Program-made: the position numbers and the translations under genes
Shown here: positions 53,935-63,986 of the stretch, piece by piece
Layout of the letters: the number at the start of each line of letters is the position of its first letter
How positions within the stretch are numbered: the first letter of the stretch is position 1
Notes under the pieces: generated by a model
Databases searched by the model: none
Told to the model about the DNA's origin: nothing
The model's input: the letters and a program-made list of their open reading frames with translations, nothing else
Source: Helicobacter suis
GTDB lineage: Bacteria; Campylobacterota; Campylobacteria; Campylobacterales; Helicobacteraceae
Direction of reading: 5' to 3'
NCBI RefSeq assembly: GCF_902196125.1
Contig: NZ_CABIKG010000001.1
Location: 62,001 to 126,000 of the forward strand
DNA: 64,000 bases

Positions 53935-55746
53935 TTGGGTGATTTTTATTCCAAAATTGTAGAAAACTGCGCAGATATAGGGCTTGAGTTAGAAAAAGTG
54001 GCACAAGCCTATAATCTTGATGTGGGCGAGTTGTGGTTTGACTTACTTAAAGTACACACTTTAGTACGCCTAGACCCTAAGGGTGAGTTTAAAATTTTAA
54101 GTCCTGAGGTGGCTAAGCGCATTGATGAGGATTCTTTTTATGAAAATAAAAATTTAGAGGTGATTCAGCGCTATGACATCTGTGTTAAAAAGAGGCTCTT
54201 TAAATATTTTTTAGATATAGAATTATCCGCTGATGAGGATAAGCTTTATGTGGTACTTGAACACCCCTTTATGATCATTAATGATAAATGGCTGTTTGAC
54301 GAGTTATGCGATCATATAGAGGCTTGCATGGCTCTTAAACGAATTATCTTGCGCCAAATGCCAGCCCAGCACACTTTATTTAAACAAGAACTTGCCCGTT
54401 ATGCTACACAAGATACCTACCCGGATCGCTTTTGCATTAAATGCACTAATTATAGACCTAGTAGACATGGCTACTTTGAATTTTCTTTAAAAAAAGCTTG
54501 GAAACACAAGAATAACGAGGAAGCCCCCGTTAATGCCGTTTATGGAGCTTGTAAAGGGAGCACTGTTTTAAAGTATATTAAACCTATGCAGGGAGTGAGT
54601 GGGCGCAATTTAAAGGGGAAAATGTGCGTGGTTGAAACGCTAGAAAATGTACCCGTTGAGTTAGAATATAGCGCGGAGGCGTTTGAATCTAGTGATTCAA
54701 TCCATGAAATTAGTTATATTTCTAAAACAATCCAGTATGTGGCCTTTGTGGGCAATGCGCTTAAGAGTTTTACTAAAAGCCAGTACATGGAAATGAAAAG
54801 CACTAATATGCCCATGTTTTTAGGGGGGATTGAGGGGGGCATGGTGCTTAAGATTAGCGCTAAAGATGAAATTGAAGATGCCATTGATGATAATTTACGG
54901 GTAGAGGCTAAAGAAATTTATATTCAGGGCAATGTAGGTAAGAATGTAAAATTAGTGGCTAAGAAAATTTCTATTGAGGGGCAATTACATGCTGAGAGTA
55001 GCGCTATAGCTGATGAAATTGCCATTACTAATAATAAAGGTCTGTGCAAGGGTAAAATTGTGCGCTGTAAATATGCCGATCGCGGGACAATTTTTGCTGA
55101 AACTTGCGAGATTGAGGCCTGCACCGGAACTTTAATCCATGCAAAAGAGATCACACTCAAACAAGTTAAGTCTAATAACACCTTTTATTTTTCCTCTAGT
55201 TGTATTTTAGATAGAGTAGATGGGAATGAAAACGCCTTTCGCTTTTCTGCCTTTGCCACCCCTGAAAATAAAGAAGTTTTAGAACACATCAGAGTAGCGA
55301 TGGACACTTATAAAGATAAGGCACAAAGAATTATGGTTGAGTATCAAAAGTTAAATGTTTATATGCAAAAAAACCAACCCGTTATTGATAAAATCCGTAA
55401 CGCCGATGTTACCACGAGAAAAACTCTCATTGAACAAGATTCAATCAAGCGTATTTATTATGATTTTATGGATTGCTTAAAAAGGGTTAAAATTTTACAC
55501 ATGTATCTTTCTAGGATTCAAGACCTCAACCGCTCTTTTGTAGAACGGTTAACCCAAATTGAATCAGAAATGAAACAGGCTAAAATCCACACAGATGGCC
55601 CTTGGACAGCCTTTAACACCGTCACTTATGTAAAAATCTATACAAAAGGCTCTCAAAATATCTTAACAGAAAAGGGCGAAACGGCAGATTATGTTTTAGA
55701 GGGCGGAGAGGTGAATAAAGTTGCGCGCTACCAACATGCTACTTAA
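53935..55746 (+). CDS. FapA/DUF342-family protein
   Basis: 603 aa cytoplasmic protein. The central part contains a polymorphic right-handed beta helix (about 330-440: EAKEIYIQGNVGKNVKLVAK, IFAETCEIEACTGTLIHAKE) and a late coiled coil (about 455-560), as in flagellar assembly protein A. GVSGRNLKGK is the conserved DUF342 loop. TTG start 53935, 10 nt after GGAGAG. ruvA follows directly without a gap. Role in flagellar or surface assembly is a family-level guess. Confidence 0.8.
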   Translation: MGDFYSKIVENCADIGLELEKVAQAYNLDVGELWFDLLKVHTLVRLDPKGEFKILSPEVAKRIDEDSFYENKNLEVIQRYDICVKKRLFKYFLDIELSADEDKLYVVLEHPFMIINDKWLFDELCDHIEACMALKRIILRQMPAQHTLFKQELARYATQDTYPDRFCIKCTNYRPSRHGYFEFSLKKAWKHKNNEEAPVNAVYGACKGSTVLKYIKPMQGVSGRNLKGKMCVVETLENVPVELEYSAEAFESSDSIHEISYISKTIQYVAFVGNALKSFTKSQYMEMKSTNMPMFLGGIEGGMVLKISAKDEIEDAIDDNLRVEAKEIYIQGNVGKNVKLVAKKISIEGQLHAESSAIADEIAITNNKGLCKGKIVRCKYADRGTIFAETCEIEACTGTLIHAKEITLKQVKSNNTFYFSSSCILDRVDGNENAFRFSAFATPENKEVLEHIRVAMDTYKDKAQRIMVEYQKLNVYMQKNQPVIDKIRNADVTTRKTLIEQDSIKRIYYDFMDCLKRVKILHMYLSRIQDLNRSFVERLTQIESEMKQAKIHTDGPWTAFNTVTYVKIYTKGSQNILTEKGETADYVLEGGEVNKVARYQHAT

Positions 55747-56298
55747 ATGATTGTCGGGTTAAGGGGCATTATTTTACAGGTTTTGCCTACCTTTATTGAA
55801 TTAGAAACTAATGGGGTGGTTTATGGGGTGCATGTCAAGGCGGGGGAGAGTTTTGAGCTAAAACAAGAAATCTATTTACACACCACCCAGATCATTAAAG
55901 AGGATAGCCATAGCCTTTATGGTTTTTTGCAGCGCACAGAAAAAGAGCTTTTTGAAAGATTATTAAAGGTTAATGGAGTGGGCCCGCGCGTGGCTTTGGC
56001 TATTTTATCTACCTATAGCTGTGCTGATTTTAGTGTGTGTATTCAAAATAAAGATCTAAAGGCCTTACAAAGAGTACCGGGTGTGGGGGCTAAAATGGCA
56101 GGTAAGATTATGCTAGATTTAGCCGGTTTAATCTTACATGAGCAACAAGAAATAAAAGATACAAGTATAGAGCAAGCGCTACTAGGTTTACAAAGTCTAG
56201 GGTTTAAAAGAGCAGAGGCGCTTAAAGTTTGTTCTAGCCTACCCAAAGGGCTAGATACACCTACTTTAATTAAACTAGCCCTCCAACAACTCAAATGA
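55747..56298 (+). CDS. ruvA: Holliday junction DNA helicase subunit RuvA
   Basis: 183 aa. OB-fold N-terminus ([12 protein letters not shown]), helix-hairpin-helix pair with [16 protein letters not shown] and [19 protein letters not shown], and a C-terminal domain that binds RuvB ([15 protein letters not shown]). Starts on the base after the fapA-like stop. Equivalent to HP0883; in H. pylori it lies near murJ, which here is at the opposite end of the window. Confidence 0.95.
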   Translation: MIVGLRGIILQVLPTFIELETNGVVYGVHVKAGESFELKQEIYLHTTQIIKEDSHSLYGFLQRTEKELFERLLKVNGVGPRVALAILSTYSCADFSVCIQNKDLKALQRVPGVGAKMAGKIMLDLAGLILHEQQEIKDTSIEQALLGLQSLGFKRAEALKVCSSLPKGLDTPTLIKLALQQLK

Positions 56299-57650
56299 GA
56301 AATCAAATGCAAAAAACATGGCAAGCTACTAGTTGGCGTACTTTTCCCATTTTGCAACAACCCCACTACAGCGATCCTTTAGCCTTGAAGAGAGCTGAAA
56401 AAACCCTAAAAACCTACCCACCCCTTGTTTTTGCTAAAGAAATCAATAGCCTTAAAAGCGCTCTTAAAGAGGCCGCACATGGGCGAGCGTTTTTATTACA
56501 GGGGGGGGATTGTGCAGAGAGCTTTGCTAGTTTTAGCGCGGATAGTATCCGCGATCTCTTCAAAGTTATTTTACAAATGAGTGTGGTTTTAGCCTTTAGT
56601 GGGGGTTGTCCTGTGATTAAAGTAGGCCGTGTGGCCGGGCAGTTTGCTAAACCCAGAAGTGCAGAGAGTGAAATTGTTAATGGGGTGGAAGTACCCATTT
56701 ACCGGGGGGATATGATTAATGGGCTAGAAATTACAGAGCGAGAGCCTAATCCAGCTAGGCTACTCCAAGCCTACCACCAAAGCGCGGCGACTTTAAATTT
56801 ATTGCGCGCCTTTGCTAAGGGAGGATTAGCCGACTTAGCCGAAGTACAGCGCTGGAATTTAGATTTTGTGAAAAATAATAGCTTTGGGCAAAAATACGAG
56901 GCTTTAGCCTTGCAGATTACAAAAGCCCTTGAATTCATGCAAGCCTGCGGGGTGGCTAACATGCCAGCTTTGCAAGAAACAGATTTTTATACAAGCCATG
57001 AAGCGTTATTGCTTAATTATGAAGAGCCTTTAGTGCGCCAAGATAGTTTAAGCGGGCGTTATTTTGCCTGCTCAGCGCATATGCTTTGGATTGGGGAGCG
57101 TACAAGGGGGCTAGATCAAGCCCATGTTGAATTTTTAAGAGGGGTGGGTAATCCTATTGGGGTTAAAATAGGGGCTAAAACAAAATTAGAGGATTTATTA
57201 GGTTTATGTGAGGCGCTTAATCCAAATAATGAGCCGGGAAAATTAAGTTTTATTGTGCGCATGGGGGTTAAAGAATTACCCCGTGTTTTTCCTGAGTTAT
57301 TAAAAGGGGTTTTAGCGCATAAAAAAGAAGTGGTGTGGGTGTGTGATCCTATGCATGGCAACACCACTAAAACCCCTAGCGGGATTAAAACAAGATCTTT
57401 TGCCCATATCCTAGAGGAAGTACAACGCTTTTTTGAAATCCACCGCGCTTTTAGTAGCTGTGTAGGTGGGATTCATTTAGAGATGACGGGGCAAAATGTA
57501 ACCGAATGTGTGGGCGGATCGCAAGGTGTAAGCGAGGAAAGCTTAAAAGAGCATTACCACACGCAGTGTGATCCACGGCTTAATGCCACGCAGTCTTTAG
57601 AATTAGCCTTTTTATTAGCCGATAAACTTAAAAGCCGCATCGTGCGTTAA
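56295..57650 (+). CDS. aroF: 3-deoxy-7-phosphoheptulonate synthase, class II
   Basis: First enzyme of the shikimate pathway (PEP + erythrose 4-phosphate). Class II (plant-type) blocks: [70 protein letters not shown], and [19 protein letters not shown]. 451 aa. Overlaps ruvA by 4 nt; M1 or M5 (MRNQMQKTW) may be used. Equivalent to HP0134. A G8 run at 56501-56508 encodes the conserved QGGD. Confidence 0.95.
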   Translation: MRNQMQKTWQATSWRTFPILQQPHYSDPLALKRAEKTLKTYPPLVFAKEINSLKSALKEAAHGRAFLLQGGDCAESFASFSADSIRDLFKVILQMSVVLAFSGGCPVIKVGRVAGQFAKPRSAESEIVNGVEVPIYRGDMINGLEITEREPNPARLLQAYHQSAATLNLLRAFAKGGLADLAEVQRWNLDFVKNNSFGQKYEALALQITKALEFMQACGVANMPALQETDFYTSHEALLLNYEEPLVRQDSLSGRYFACSAHMLWIGERTRGLDQAHVEFLRGVGNPIGVKIGAKTKLEDLLGLCEALNPNNEPGKLSFIVRMGVKELPRVFPELLKGVLAHKKEVVWVCDPMHGNTTKTPSGIKTRSFAHILEEVQRFFEIHRAFSSCVGGIHLEMTGQNVTECVGGSQGVSEESLKEHYHTQCDPRLNATQSLELAFLLADKLKSRIVR

Positions 57651-57656
57651 AAATAA

Positions 57657-58160
57657 CTACTTAAGCGCGTTTTTTTGGGTGTGCTTGAGGGCTTCTTTGC
57701 GTCTGATCGCGCGTTCGTAGCGTTCTTTTTCTTTCTCTGTGCGGGGAGTAAAAGAAGGCATAGGTACGGTTTTGCCATCTTTAACCGCTACCATTGTAAA
57801 ATAACAGCTATTAGTGTGTGTAGCGGTTTTGTTTCTAAAATCCTCACAAACCACTTTAATCCCCACCTCACAGCTTTTAGTCCCTACATAATTCACGCAG
57901 GCATAACAGGTTACTAAAGTCCCAATAGGGATAGGGTGTTTAAATAACACGCGATCTACACTTAGAGTAACAGTAGGGCAACCACAATAACGCGTAGAGC
58001 ACACATAGGCCACTTTATCTAAAAGGTTTAACAACTCCCCGCCATGCATCACATCATTAAAATTAACCATTGTAGGGGTTACTAGAAAGGACATGACTAA
58101 TTGTCTTGAATCCCCGATACTAGACATTGTATCAGCTACTAGATCTGTTGTATTGCTCAT
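57657..58160 (-). CDS. Acyl-CoA thioesterase, hotdog fold
   Basis: 167 aa, YciA/BFIT-type. NFNDVMHGGELLNLLDKVAY (active-site Asn/Asp region), VTLSVDRVLFKHPIPIGT, and CYFTMVAVKDGKTVPMP at the end of the hotdog. AAGGAG 6 nt before ATG. It is the only reverse-strand protein gene between 53.9 and 63.9 kb. Hydrolyses acyl-CoA thioesters; chain-length preference unknown. Confidence 0.88.
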   Translation of the reverse strand: MSNTTDLVADTMSSIGDSRQLVMSFLVTPTMVNFNDVMHGGELLNLLDKVAYVCSTRYCGCPTVTLSVDRVLFKHPIPIGTLVTCYACVNYVGTKSCEVGIKVVCEDFRNKTATHTNSCYFTMVAVKDGKTVPMPSFTPRTEKEKERYERAIRRKEALKHTQKNALK

Positions 58161-58237
58161 AACAGCTCCTTAGAAAAAAATAGCTTTATTTTAGTAAATT
58201 TTGGATAATGTCAGTCAAATTTTATCTAAGGTTATTG

Positions 58238-59269
58238 ATGTTACTTTTTACCGGTGCTTGTGGGTATATTGGTTCAAGTGTGGCGCGTTATTTTTTAGAA
58301 TATACAGATTATCAAATCTGGATTATTGACAATCTAAGTACCGGTTTTTCTATCCATGCAGAGATTTTAAAAAAGCTTTACCCGGATCGTGTGTATTTTG
58401 ATCAGATAGATTTAAAAGAAAGCGCTAAGCTTGAGCTTGCCTTGCAAGAAAAAAAGGCACAAGGGCATCAGATTATAGGGGTACTACACTTTGCGGCTAA
58501 AATTTTAGTTGAAGAATCCACCCATAAGCCTTTAGAGTACTATGAAAACAACACCCTTAACACCCTTAAACTAGCGCAGTTTTGCCTCCAGCATGGGATA
58601 AAATATTTTCTATTCTCCTCTAGTGCGGCTATTTATAAGGCTAGTGTAGAACCTGTACAAGAAAGCGCCCCTCTTGATCCGCTTAATCCTTATGGGGCTT
58701 CTAAAATGATGAGTGAGCGCATGCTTTTAGATATTAGCCTAACCTCAACGCTTAAGTGTATCATTTTGCGCTATTTTAATGTGGCTGGGGCTTTGCATTT
58801 TAATGATTATACAAACTCCCTTGCTTTAGGCCAGCGTACACAAAACGCCACACATTTAATTAAAATTGCCTGCGAGTGTGCGGTGGGTAAACGCCCCTCT
58901 ATGGCTATTTTTGGCTCAGATTATCCCACTCCAGATGGGACATGTATTCGTGATTATATCCACATAGATGATCTAGCCCTTGCCCATTTGGAAGGCTTTA
59001 AAACCTTGCTACATACAAAACAAAGCGAGGTTTATAATGTAGGCTATGGTAGGGGTTATAGTGTGGCTGAGGTCATAAATAAAGTTAAAGAGATTTCAGG
59101 GGTCAATTTTTTAGTGCAAAATCAAGGCAGGCGCGCAGGCGATCCGAGTTCTTTAATTGCTAATCCGCGTAAAATCCTCACACAAACCGCCTTTAGACCC
59201 CGTTTTTGTAGTTTGGATTTGATCATACAAAGCGCCTATGAATGGGAGAAATATTTAAATAAATGCTAG
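58238..59269 (+). CDS. galE: UDP-glucose 4-epimerase
   Basis: Extended SDR interconverting UDP-Glc and UDP-Gal for LPS. FTGACGYIGSSVARYFL at the N-terminus, IIDNLSTGF, catalytic YGASKMMSE after FSSSAAIYK, RYFNVAGA, and CIRDYIHIDDLALAHLEG. 343 aa from ATG 58238 (MLLFTGACG), with AAGG upstream; the 10 earlier codons lack support. Equivalent to HP0360. Overlaps the SDR gene by 7 nt. Confidence 0.94.
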   Translation: MLLFTGACGYIGSSVARYFLEYTDYQIWIIDNLSTGFSIHAEILKKLYPDRVYFDQIDLKESAKLELALQEKKAQGHQIIGVLHFAAKILVEESTHKPLEYYENNTLNTLKLAQFCLQHGIKYFLFSSSAAIYKASVEPVQESAPLDPLNPYGASKMMSERMLLDISLTSTLKCIILRYFNVAGALHFNDYTNSLALGQRTQNATHLIKIACECAVGKRPSMAIFGSDYPTPDGTCIRDYIHIDDLALAHLEGFKTLLHTKQSEVYNVGYGRGYSVAEVINKVKEISGVNFLVQNQGRRAGDPSSLIANPRKILTQTAFRPRFCSLDLIIQSAYEWEKYLNKC

Positions 59270-60069
59270 AGGTGGTACTCACAGGGGCAAGCAGTGGCAT
59301 AGGTTTAGAAAGCGCGCACCTGCTACTTAACAAAGGTTATAAAGTGTACGCTCTCTCTAGGAAAAGTACCTCTATGCTAGAATTAGATCACCCAAATTGT
59401 ACCCGTATTAATTGTGATTTGCAAGATCAAGCACAGATAGAGCAGGCCGCCTATCTTATTCTTAAGCAAAGCGATACACTTTTTGCTTTAATCAATAATG
59501 CTGGCTATGGCCTCTTTGGCGCACTAGAGCAACAAGAAATACAGCAGGCTAAAGCCCTTTTTCAAACTAATCTTTTTGGGCTAGCTAGACTTAGCGCGCT
59601 ATTATTGCCTAAACTACGCGCTAATGTTGCCCTTAAACCTAGAATTATCAATGTCACCTCTAGTGCGGGTAGATCAACCACACTTTTTTTAGGCTGGTAT
59701 CATGCGAGTAAATACGCCTTAGAAGGCTATAGCGATTGTTTGCGCGCTGAACTTTTGCCTTTGGGAGTTTTTGTAATACTCATTGAACCCGGGGCCATTA
59801 AAACTAAATGGGATAAGGGTTTAATAGAGCCTACTTTTAAAGGGGCTTATGCTAGAGAATTAGAAAAAACCCATGCTTTTTTTAAGCGCATTTATATAAA
59901 TGCTAGCCCCGCAAATAAGGTAGCCGCTACTCTTTTAAAAGCTTTAGAATCGCCTAACCCTAAAACGCGCTATCTAGTGGGAAAATACGCGCATTTATTA
60001 GTCTATGGCAAGAAATTTTTACCGGATAAAGTTTATGATCGTTTTATGCGTTGGTTTATTTTAAGGTGA
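59263..60069 (+). CDS. Short-chain dehydrogenase/reductase
   Basis: Classical SDR, 268 aa. LTGASSGIGLESAHLL (NAD(P) loop), NNAGYGLFG, INVTSSAGR and the catalytic YHASKYALEGYSD. The segment LALRAE-like SDCLRAELLPLGVFVILIEPG is typical of lipid- or ketone-acting members. Similar to HP0357. Overlaps galE and ends 2 nt before the 3' end of the convergent tRNA-Leu gene. Substrate unknown. Confidence 0.85.
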   Translation: MLEVVLTGASSGIGLESAHLLLNKGYKVYALSRKSTSMLELDHPNCTRINCDLQDQAQIEQAAYLILKQSDTLFALINNAGYGLFGALEQQEIQQAKALFQTNLFGLARLSALLLPKLRANVALKPRIINVTSSAGRSTTLFLGWYHASKYALEGYSDCLRAELLPLGVFVILIEPGAIKTKWDKGLIEPTFKGAYARELEKTHAFFKRIYINASPANKVAATLLKALESPNPKTRYLVGKYAHLLVYGKKFLPDKVYDRFMRWFILR

Positions 60070-60070
60070 G

Positions 60071-60155
60071 TGGTACGGAAGAGAGGAATCGAACCTCCAC
60101 GCCTTGCGGCGTCAGATCCTAAGTCTGGTGCGTCTACCAATTTCGCCACTTCCGC
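60071..60155 (-). tRNA. tRNA-Leu (anticodon UAG)
   Basis: 85 nt cloverleaf on the reverse strand: acceptor GCGGAAG/CTTCCGT (first pair G-U), D-arm with AATTGGTAGACGC, anticodon loop CTTAGGA (UAG), long class II variable arm CGCCGCAAGGCG, T-arm GAGGTTCGATTCCTC, and an encoded CCA end. Confidence 0.95.
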
Positions 60156-60242
60156 TTAAAAAGCGATCATTGTAATTTCTACCCCTTTAAAATACGCTTA
60201 AAAGTGTTTTTAAACCTTAAAAAACTTAAATTTATAGAAAAA

Positions 60243-60352
60243 GTGGGGGTGATTTTGATAAAAGCTTTCCTTTTTCTAGGGAGGGGAATTAAACGCTTTA
60301 AAAACGCCCCCACACTTATAAAAACACTAGTAGAAAAAAAGAAAGGTGTGGG
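60243..60352. promoter_or_regulatory. Alternative inverted repeats upstream of nrdB
   Basis: The central CCCCCACAC (60307-60315) can pair with GTGGGGG at 60243-60249 or with GTGTGGG at 60346-60352, but not both. The 251 bp gap 60156-60406 otherwise holds TATACT and AGGAGGAA for nrdB. Confidence 0.45.
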
Positions 60353-60406
60353 CTTAAAAGTTTTCTAGTGAAAAATTTGATTATACTAGATCCTTTTTAG
60401 GAGGAA

Positions 60407-61438
60407 ATGATGGATCATCTGAGCCGCAAGAAAATTTATAACCCGCAGAGCCAAGAGCAGGTGAGTGATCGCCAGATTTTTGGGGGTAATCCTACTAGCA
60501 TGTTTGATTTAAATAAAATTAAGTACCCTTGGGCCTCTAAACTTTGGAAAACCATGCTCACTAATACTTGGTTTCCTGAGGAGGTGAGCATGCATGGGGA
60601 TAAAAACCACTATTTACACCTTAGCCCCCAAGAAAAAATAGGCTACGATCGCGCCCTAGCCCAGCTTATTTTCATGGATAGTTTGCAAACTAATAATTTA
60701 ATTGATAATATCAACCCCTTTATCACTAGCCCTGAGATTAATTTATGTTTGGTGCGCCAAGCTTATGAGGAGGCTTTACATAGCCATAGTTATGCGGTGA
60801 TGGTGGAGAGCATTTCAGCTAATAGCGATAGCATTTATGAGATGTGGCGTACCGATGTGGCTTTAAAGAATAAAAATGATTGCATCGCCCAAATTTATAT
60901 GGATTTATCTAATAACCCCACCGAATATAACTTACTTAAAGCGCTTTTTGCTAACCAGATTTTAGAGGGGATTTATTTTTATAGCGGCTTTAGCTTTTTT
61001 TATGCTTTAGCGCGCAGTGGTAGAATGCTTGGCAGTGCTCAAATGATTCGCTTTATCCAGCGCGATGAGCTCACCCATTTACACCTATTCCAAAACATGA
61101 TCAACACTTTACGCAAGGAAAGAAGCGATCTTTTTAGCCCGGAACTCATTGCTGAGGTTAATGAGATGTTTAAACAGGCGGTGGATTTAGAAAGCGCTTG
61201 GGGGGCTTATATTACACAAGGGCAAATGCTAGATTTAAGCCCACAAATTTTAAGAACCTACACAGAATACCTAGCCGATACCCGTTTAGCTGTTGTAGGA
61301 TTGCCCAAACTTTATAACAGCGCAAACCCTATTAAATGGGTTGATCAATTCGCTAACTTCAATAGCCACCGCTCTAACTTCTTTGAGGCTAAAGTGAGCA
61401 ACTACTCTAAGGGTAGCTTAAATTTTGAGGGGTTTTAA
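60407..61438 (+). CDS. nrdB: Ribonucleotide reductase class Ia small subunit
   Basis: R2 protein with the diiron-tyrosyl radical centre that makes dNTPs with Nrd[21 protein letters not shown] near the N-terminus, [15 protein letters not shown] and [15 protein letters not shown] supply the iron ligands. 343 aa. Two tandem ATG codons follow AGGAGGAA. Equivalent to HP0364. nrdA is not in the window. pcm follows directly. Confidence 0.95.
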   Translation: MMDHLSRKKIYNPQSQEQVSDRQIFGGNPTSMFDLNKIKYPWASKLWKTMLTNTWFPEEVSMHGDKNHYLHLSPQEKIGYDRALAQLIFMDSLQTNNLIDNINPFITSPEINLCLVRQAYEEALHSHSYAVMVESISANSDSIYEMWRTDVALKNKNDCIAQIYMDLSNNPTEYNLLKALFANQILEGIYFYSGFSFFYALARSGRMLGSAQMIRFIQRDELTHLHLFQNMINTLRKERSDLFSPELIAEVNEMFKQAVDLESAWGAYITQGQMLDLSPQILRTYTEYLADTRLAVVGLPKLYNSANPIKWVDQFANFNSHRSNFFEAKVSNYSKGSLNFEGF

Positions 61439-62068
61439 GTGCACCACATTAAAAACGCCCACATGTGCGAGGCGATTGCTAAGCATTTTCCACTAGAAGA
61501 GTCTATTAAAAAGGCTATGTGTGCTATTGATCGCGAGGAATTTGTCTCCCCTAAACATTTAGCCTATAGCCTTAATGCCTTGCCTATGGGAGGGGATCAA
61601 TTTGTCAGCTCCCCACTCACTGTAGCTAAAATGACTCAGTATTTAGAACACAATGGGGCTGATAGCGTGCTAGAAATTGGCTGTGGGAGTGGCTATCAGG
61701 CAATGGTACTCTCTAAGCTTTTTCGCCGTGTTTTTAGTATAGAACGCATAGAAAAACTCCTTATTCAGGCCAAAGAGCGCTTTAGAAAATTACAAGTTAC
61801 CAATATCCACACTAAACTTGGCGATGGACAAGAAGGCTGGAAAGAATTTGCCCCCTATGATCGCATTCTCTTTTCAGCCTGCGCCAGACATATCCCACAA
61901 ACTCTTTTTGATCAGTTATTAGAGGGGGGGATTTTAGTTGCGCCCATGCATACAGAAAAGGGGCAAATTATCACGCGCTTTAAAAAGCACAATAACCGTT
62001 TATTCTCAGAGAGCTTAGAAGCTTGTCAGTTTGTACCTATTTTAGATGGAATAGAGCGGGGCACTTAG
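61439..62068 (+). CDS. pcm: Protein-L-isoaspartate O-methyltransferase
   Basis: Repairs isoaspartyl residues with [22 protein letters not shown], the SAM loop [19 protein letters not shown], and [18 protein letters not shown]. 209 aa, GTG start on the base after the nrdB stop. Equivalent to HP0363. Confidence 0.93.
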   Translation: MHHIKNAHMCEAIAKHFPLEESIKKAMCAIDREEFVSPKHLAYSLNALPMGGDQFVSSPLTVAKMTQYLEHNGADSVLEIGCGSGYQAMVLSKLFRRVFSIERIEKLLIQAKERFRKLQVTNIHTKLGDGQEGWKEFAPYDRILFSACARHIPQTLFDQLLEGGILVAPMHTEKGQIITRFKKHNNRLFSESLEACQFVPILDGIERGT

Positions 62069-62073
62069 TTGTT

Positions 62074-63120
62074 ATGGATTTAGCTAAAACCTGCATGTTT
62101 AATGCTATCTCTCAGATTTTCTTTTCTTTCTTTTTAGTGCTCTTTTTCATCGCCTCTATGGTAATGCTTATTGGCATTGCTAGCGTTACCCTTGTGGTTA
62201 AGCTTAGCTTTTTAGATTTAGCCCAACTCTATATCTATTCTCTACCCGGCACGGTTTTTTTCATCATTCCCATTACCTTTTTTGGGGCATGCGCTATTGG
62301 TTTAGCTAGACTCTCCTATGATCATGAATTACTCGTCTTTTTCTCACTAGGCATTGCGCCTAAACAGATTGTTAAGGCCTTTTTACCTCTTTGTGTTTTT
62401 GTAAGTCTAGTACTTTTAATCTTTTCTCTTATTTTAATCCCAGCCTCTAAAAGTGCTTATTATTCTTTTTTGCGGGCTAAAAAAGATCGCGTAGATGTGA
62501 ATATCCAAGCGGGCGAATTTGGCCAAAAACTAGGCGATTGGCTAGTGTATGTGGGGCATAAAAAGAGAGATATTTTTAGTGATTTGGTGCTTTTTTCACA
62601 TAAAGGTCTTGCCTTTGAAAGCTTTATGATTGCACAATCCGGGCAAATTAAAAATCAAGGGGGAGTTTTTGGGATAGAACTTAAAGAAGGAGATGCTTAT
62701 TTTGCAGATAAAAACCAGTTGCGCAAAGTCCACTTTGAAACGCTTAATTTACGCAATAAACTCGCTTTTTCTGCTAAAAAAGACGCCGCTTATTTACACT
62801 CCCATGACTATATCTCTTACTGGAAAAAAGCCTTTGGCCCCCATCCGGATAAAAACCAACAACGCCGTTTTACACAGGCTATTTTAGTCTCTCTTTTTCC
62901 ACTTGCTAGCCTCTTTCTTATCCCTCTTTTTGGCATTGCTAACCCGCGCTTTTCTAAAAACCTCTCTTATGTTTATGTACTTTTAGCAGTGGGGCTATAC
63001 TTCTTAGGCATGCATGTAGCTAGCCAAGATGCCCCCATTAGTGGGACTATCCTTTTGCCCATTGTGTGGATGCTTGGTGCTTATGGGCTTTATAGACGCA
63101 TTATTGTGCGCTTTTATTGA
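62074..63120 (+). CDS. LptF/LptG (YjgP/YjgQ)-family LPS export permease
   Basis: 348 aa from ATG 62074 (MDLAKTCMFNAIS), six bases after pcm. Three N-terminal TM helices, a periplasmic beta-jellyroll (about 130-260: QKLGDWLVYVGHKKRDIFSD, GQIKNQGGVFGIEL), and three C-terminal TMs. Subunit of the LptB2FG complex that extracts LPS from the inner membrane. Equivalent to HP0362. Whether it is F or G is not clear. Confidence 0.84.
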   Translation: MDLAKTCMFNAISQIFFSFFLVLFFIASMVMLIGIASVTLVVKLSFLDLAQLYIYSLPGTVFFIIPITFFGACAIGLARLSYDHELLVFFSLGIAPKQIVKAFLPLCVFVSLVLLIFSLILIPASKSAYYSFLRAKKDRVDVNIQAGEFGQKLGDWLVYVGHKKRDIFSDLVLFSHKGLAFESFMIAQSGQIKNQGGVFGIELKEGDAYFADKNQLRKVHFETLNLRNKLAFSAKKDAAYLHSHDYISYWKKAFGPHPDKNQQRRFTQAILVSLFPLASLFLIPLFGIANPRFSKNLSYVYVLLAVGLYFLGMHVASQDAPISGTILLPIVWMLGAYGLYRRIIVRFY

Positions 63121-63854
63121 TGCGGCGTTTTAAACTTGTGCTAGCCTATGATGGTAGCGCCTTTTATGGTTTTGCTAAACAAGCAGGTTTGTACACTGTA
63201 GAGGGCACACTTATAAGCGCTTTACAAAGCCTACAAATACAAAGCAAGATTTTAGCCGCTGGACGCACCGATAAGGGTGTACATGCCATGTACCAAGTAA
63301 TCGCCTTTGATGCTTGTGATATTTGGAGTCCCTCTAAACTGCTCAAACACCTAGCCCCTAAACTAGGGTATTTTATTGCCTGTAAGAGTATAGAAGAAGT
63401 GCCGCTTTCTTTTCACCCTAGATTTGAAGCCACAAAGAGGCGTTATCGCTATTTTTTAAGCTTAACTAAGCCAAGTCCTTTTTTAAGCCGCTTTGTAGGC
63501 TATCACCCTTGCGGGGATAGGGGTATTTTAAAACAGGCTTTAGAGCTTTTTAAAGGCATGCATGATTTTAAATTTTTTAGCAAAAGTGGGAGCGATCCAA
63601 ATAGCACGATTCGTACAATCTACAAAGCCTTTTGCTACCCCTACACACTTTATAACTTGCCTTGTTTGGTATTAGTCTTTGAGGCTAACTCTTTTTTGCG
63701 ATCCCAAGTACGGCTGATGTTAGGCGCAGCCCTAGCTTGTTCTTTAAAACAAATCTCTTTAGAGGATTTAAAAAAACAAATTGCACTTGATAAGCGCTTT
63801 TTAGTGCGATTAGTATCACCCGCCGGACTTTATTTAAGTTCTGTGTTTTATTAA
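63120..63854 (+). CDS. truA: tRNA pseudouridine synthase A
   Basis: Makes pseudouridine 38-40 in the anticodon arm. VLAYDGSAFYGFAKQAGLYT, the catalytic Asp in AAGRTDKGVHA (D51), and FEANSFLRSQVRLMLGAAL. 244 aa from ATG 63120, overlapping the permease stop by one base (TGATG). Equivalent to HP0361. Confidence 0.93.
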   Translation: MRRFKLVLAYDGSAFYGFAKQAGLYTVEGTLISALQSLQIQSKILAAGRTDKGVHAMYQVIAFDACDIWSPSKLLKHLAPKLGYFIACKSIEEVPLSFHPRFEATKRRYRYFLSLTKPSPFLSRFVGYHPCGDRGILKQALELFKGMHDFKFFSKSGSDPNSTIRTIYKAFCYPYTLYNLPCLVLVFEANSFLRSQVRLMLGAALACSLKQISLEDLKKQIALDKRFLVRLVSPAGLYLSSVFY

Positions 63855-63898
63855 GCCTAGTAAAACTCTATCCTCTAAAGTGAAAATATAAGTATTTT

Positions 63899-63986
63899 TT
63901 AACACACTCCCCGCGCTTAAAAATTAGAGCACAAAACCCTTAGTCTAGTTTCTTAATCTGCTTGGCTAAAATTGGGGCTGTGAGTG
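63899..63986 (-). mobile_element. Internally deleted IS608-type mini-element, copy F (88 bp)
   Basis: On the reverse strand: TTAC at 63990-63987, CCACTCACAGCCCC, a TTAGCCAAGCAGATTAAG left-hairpin relic, then directly the right end AAGCGCGGGGAGTGTGTTAA. The central structured part and TATAAT are missing and TCAA has become TTAA, so it is a dead copy. Confidence 0.65.
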
